Assembly (NCBI GenBank): GCA_002308555.1
Contig: DBWD01000095.1
Span: 1,866-7,535, forward strand
Origin: a bacterium UBP3_UBA1247
GTDB lineage: Bacteria; UBA3054
DNA length: 5,670 nt
Reading direction: 5' to 3'
The notes below the pieces were generated by a model. The model searched no databases, had not been told where the DNA came from, and saw only the letters and a list, made by a program, of their open reading frames with translations. Position numbers and translations under genes: made by a program. This document shows, piece after piece, positions 5,326 through 5,670 of this stretch. Within the stretch, counting starts at the first letter, position 1, and the number at the start of each line of letters is the position of its first letter.

Positions 5326-5670
5326 TCAGGGTTTTTTGACCTCCGCCCCGTCCACTTCCAGCGTCCAGTTGCCCGGCGGCATGAGCTGGGGCTTGCAACT
5401 GCCTTTCGCAAGCCTATATTCGGCCGTGCAGCCGGTGTCCTTGTCCTTCAGGGTGAAGCTGTCCGTCTGGCCGCCCGGGAAAAAGCGCCAGACTTCCTTG
5501 CCGTCAAGGTAGTAGCGCGATTCGTCGGTCTTGCCCAAGCCGCAGCCGCCGGCCAGCAGTCTGCCTTCCTTGTCCTCGGGGTCGAGCTTCTCGGCGCGGG
5601 CCTTGACAGCGTCCCTGCCGACGTCCTCCCTGGGCGCGACCGCGGCGGAAACGTTCAGCTTGCCTTCCGC
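5326..5670 (-). CDS. Unrecognised protein, C-terminal part only (runs off window)
   Basis: The frame ending in TGA at 5326-5328 stays open to the window edge, giving the last 114 residues of a longer protein. An internal TTG at 5536-5538 could be mistaken for a start, but the residues before it continue without a stop and look coding: a charged segment (EDVGRDAVKARAEKLDPEDK, about 15-34 of the visible part), then GGCGLGKTDE. The C-terminal half is rich in probable beta strands and ends with PPGNWTLEVDG (98-108). Three cysteines are visible (43, 81, 92), in keeping with an exported, disulfide-bonded protein, but the N terminus is outside, so no signal peptide can be judged. It is on the same strand and directly upstream of the DUF11 pair, so it may belong to the same envelope gene cluster. 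I do not recognise the family. Confidence 0.72.
   Translation of the reverse strand, partial: AEGKLNVSAAVAPREDVGRDAVKARAEKLDPEDKEGRLLAGGCGLGKTDESRYYLDGKEVWRFFPGGQTDSFTLKDKDTGCTAEYRLAKGSCKPQLMPPGNWTLEVDGAEVKKP

Noticed and set aside
5311..5330. GC-rich stretch after the 5326 gene as a terminator.
   Set aside because: No stem of useful length followed by a T run can be formed on the minus strand.

Overview
The window looks like chromosomal DNA from a Gram-negative (diderm) bacterium of moderately high GC. The LptF/LptG-type permease implies an LPS-bearing outer membrane. The two secreted, cysteine-containing DUF11-repeat proteins with similar C-terminal tails resemble the OmcB-like cysteine-rich envelope proteins of the PVC group (Chlamydiae, Planctomycetes, Verrucomicrobia, Lentisphaerae). 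I favour a Lentisphaerae/Verrucomicrobia-like source, but this is inference from protein style, not a search result.

Layout. All protein genes lie on the minus strand. At 16-1909 there is a two-gene operon: a family-2 glycosyltransferase of the polyprenyl-phosphate sugar synthase type (1118-1909), then, after a 4-base gap, an LptF/LptG-family permease (16-1113). A sigma-70-like promoter at 1931-1959 drives it. Diverging from it on the plus strand is a complete tRNA-Ala with anticodon CGC (2046-2121), with its own extended -10 promoter (1991-2019) and a rho-independent terminator (2128-2157). This tRNA converges on a pair of tandem paralogues encoding exported DUF11-repeat proteins: A (2234-3679) and B (3756-5237). 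A strong terminator follows A at 2181-2202. B has a clear promoter at 5277-5306, which shows that its start is the ATG at 5235-5237 and not the more distal in-frame GTG. The right edge (5326-5670) holds the 3' part of a further minus-strand gene of unknown function, open to the window end.

How the genes may work together. The left operon would make a lipid-linked sugar and move a lipid (LPS or a related glycolipid) toward the outer membrane. The right block would supply exported, probably disulfide-linked, Ig-like repeat proteins of the envelope. The A-B spacer carries a GC hairpin and a perfect 14-bp palindrome just upstream of the ribosome binding site of A, so A may be expressed differently from B. 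The most interesting points are the paralogue pair with its conserved terminal tail and cysteine clusters, and the control elements between the two genes. I saw no CRISPR array, insertion sequence, phage gene or origin.
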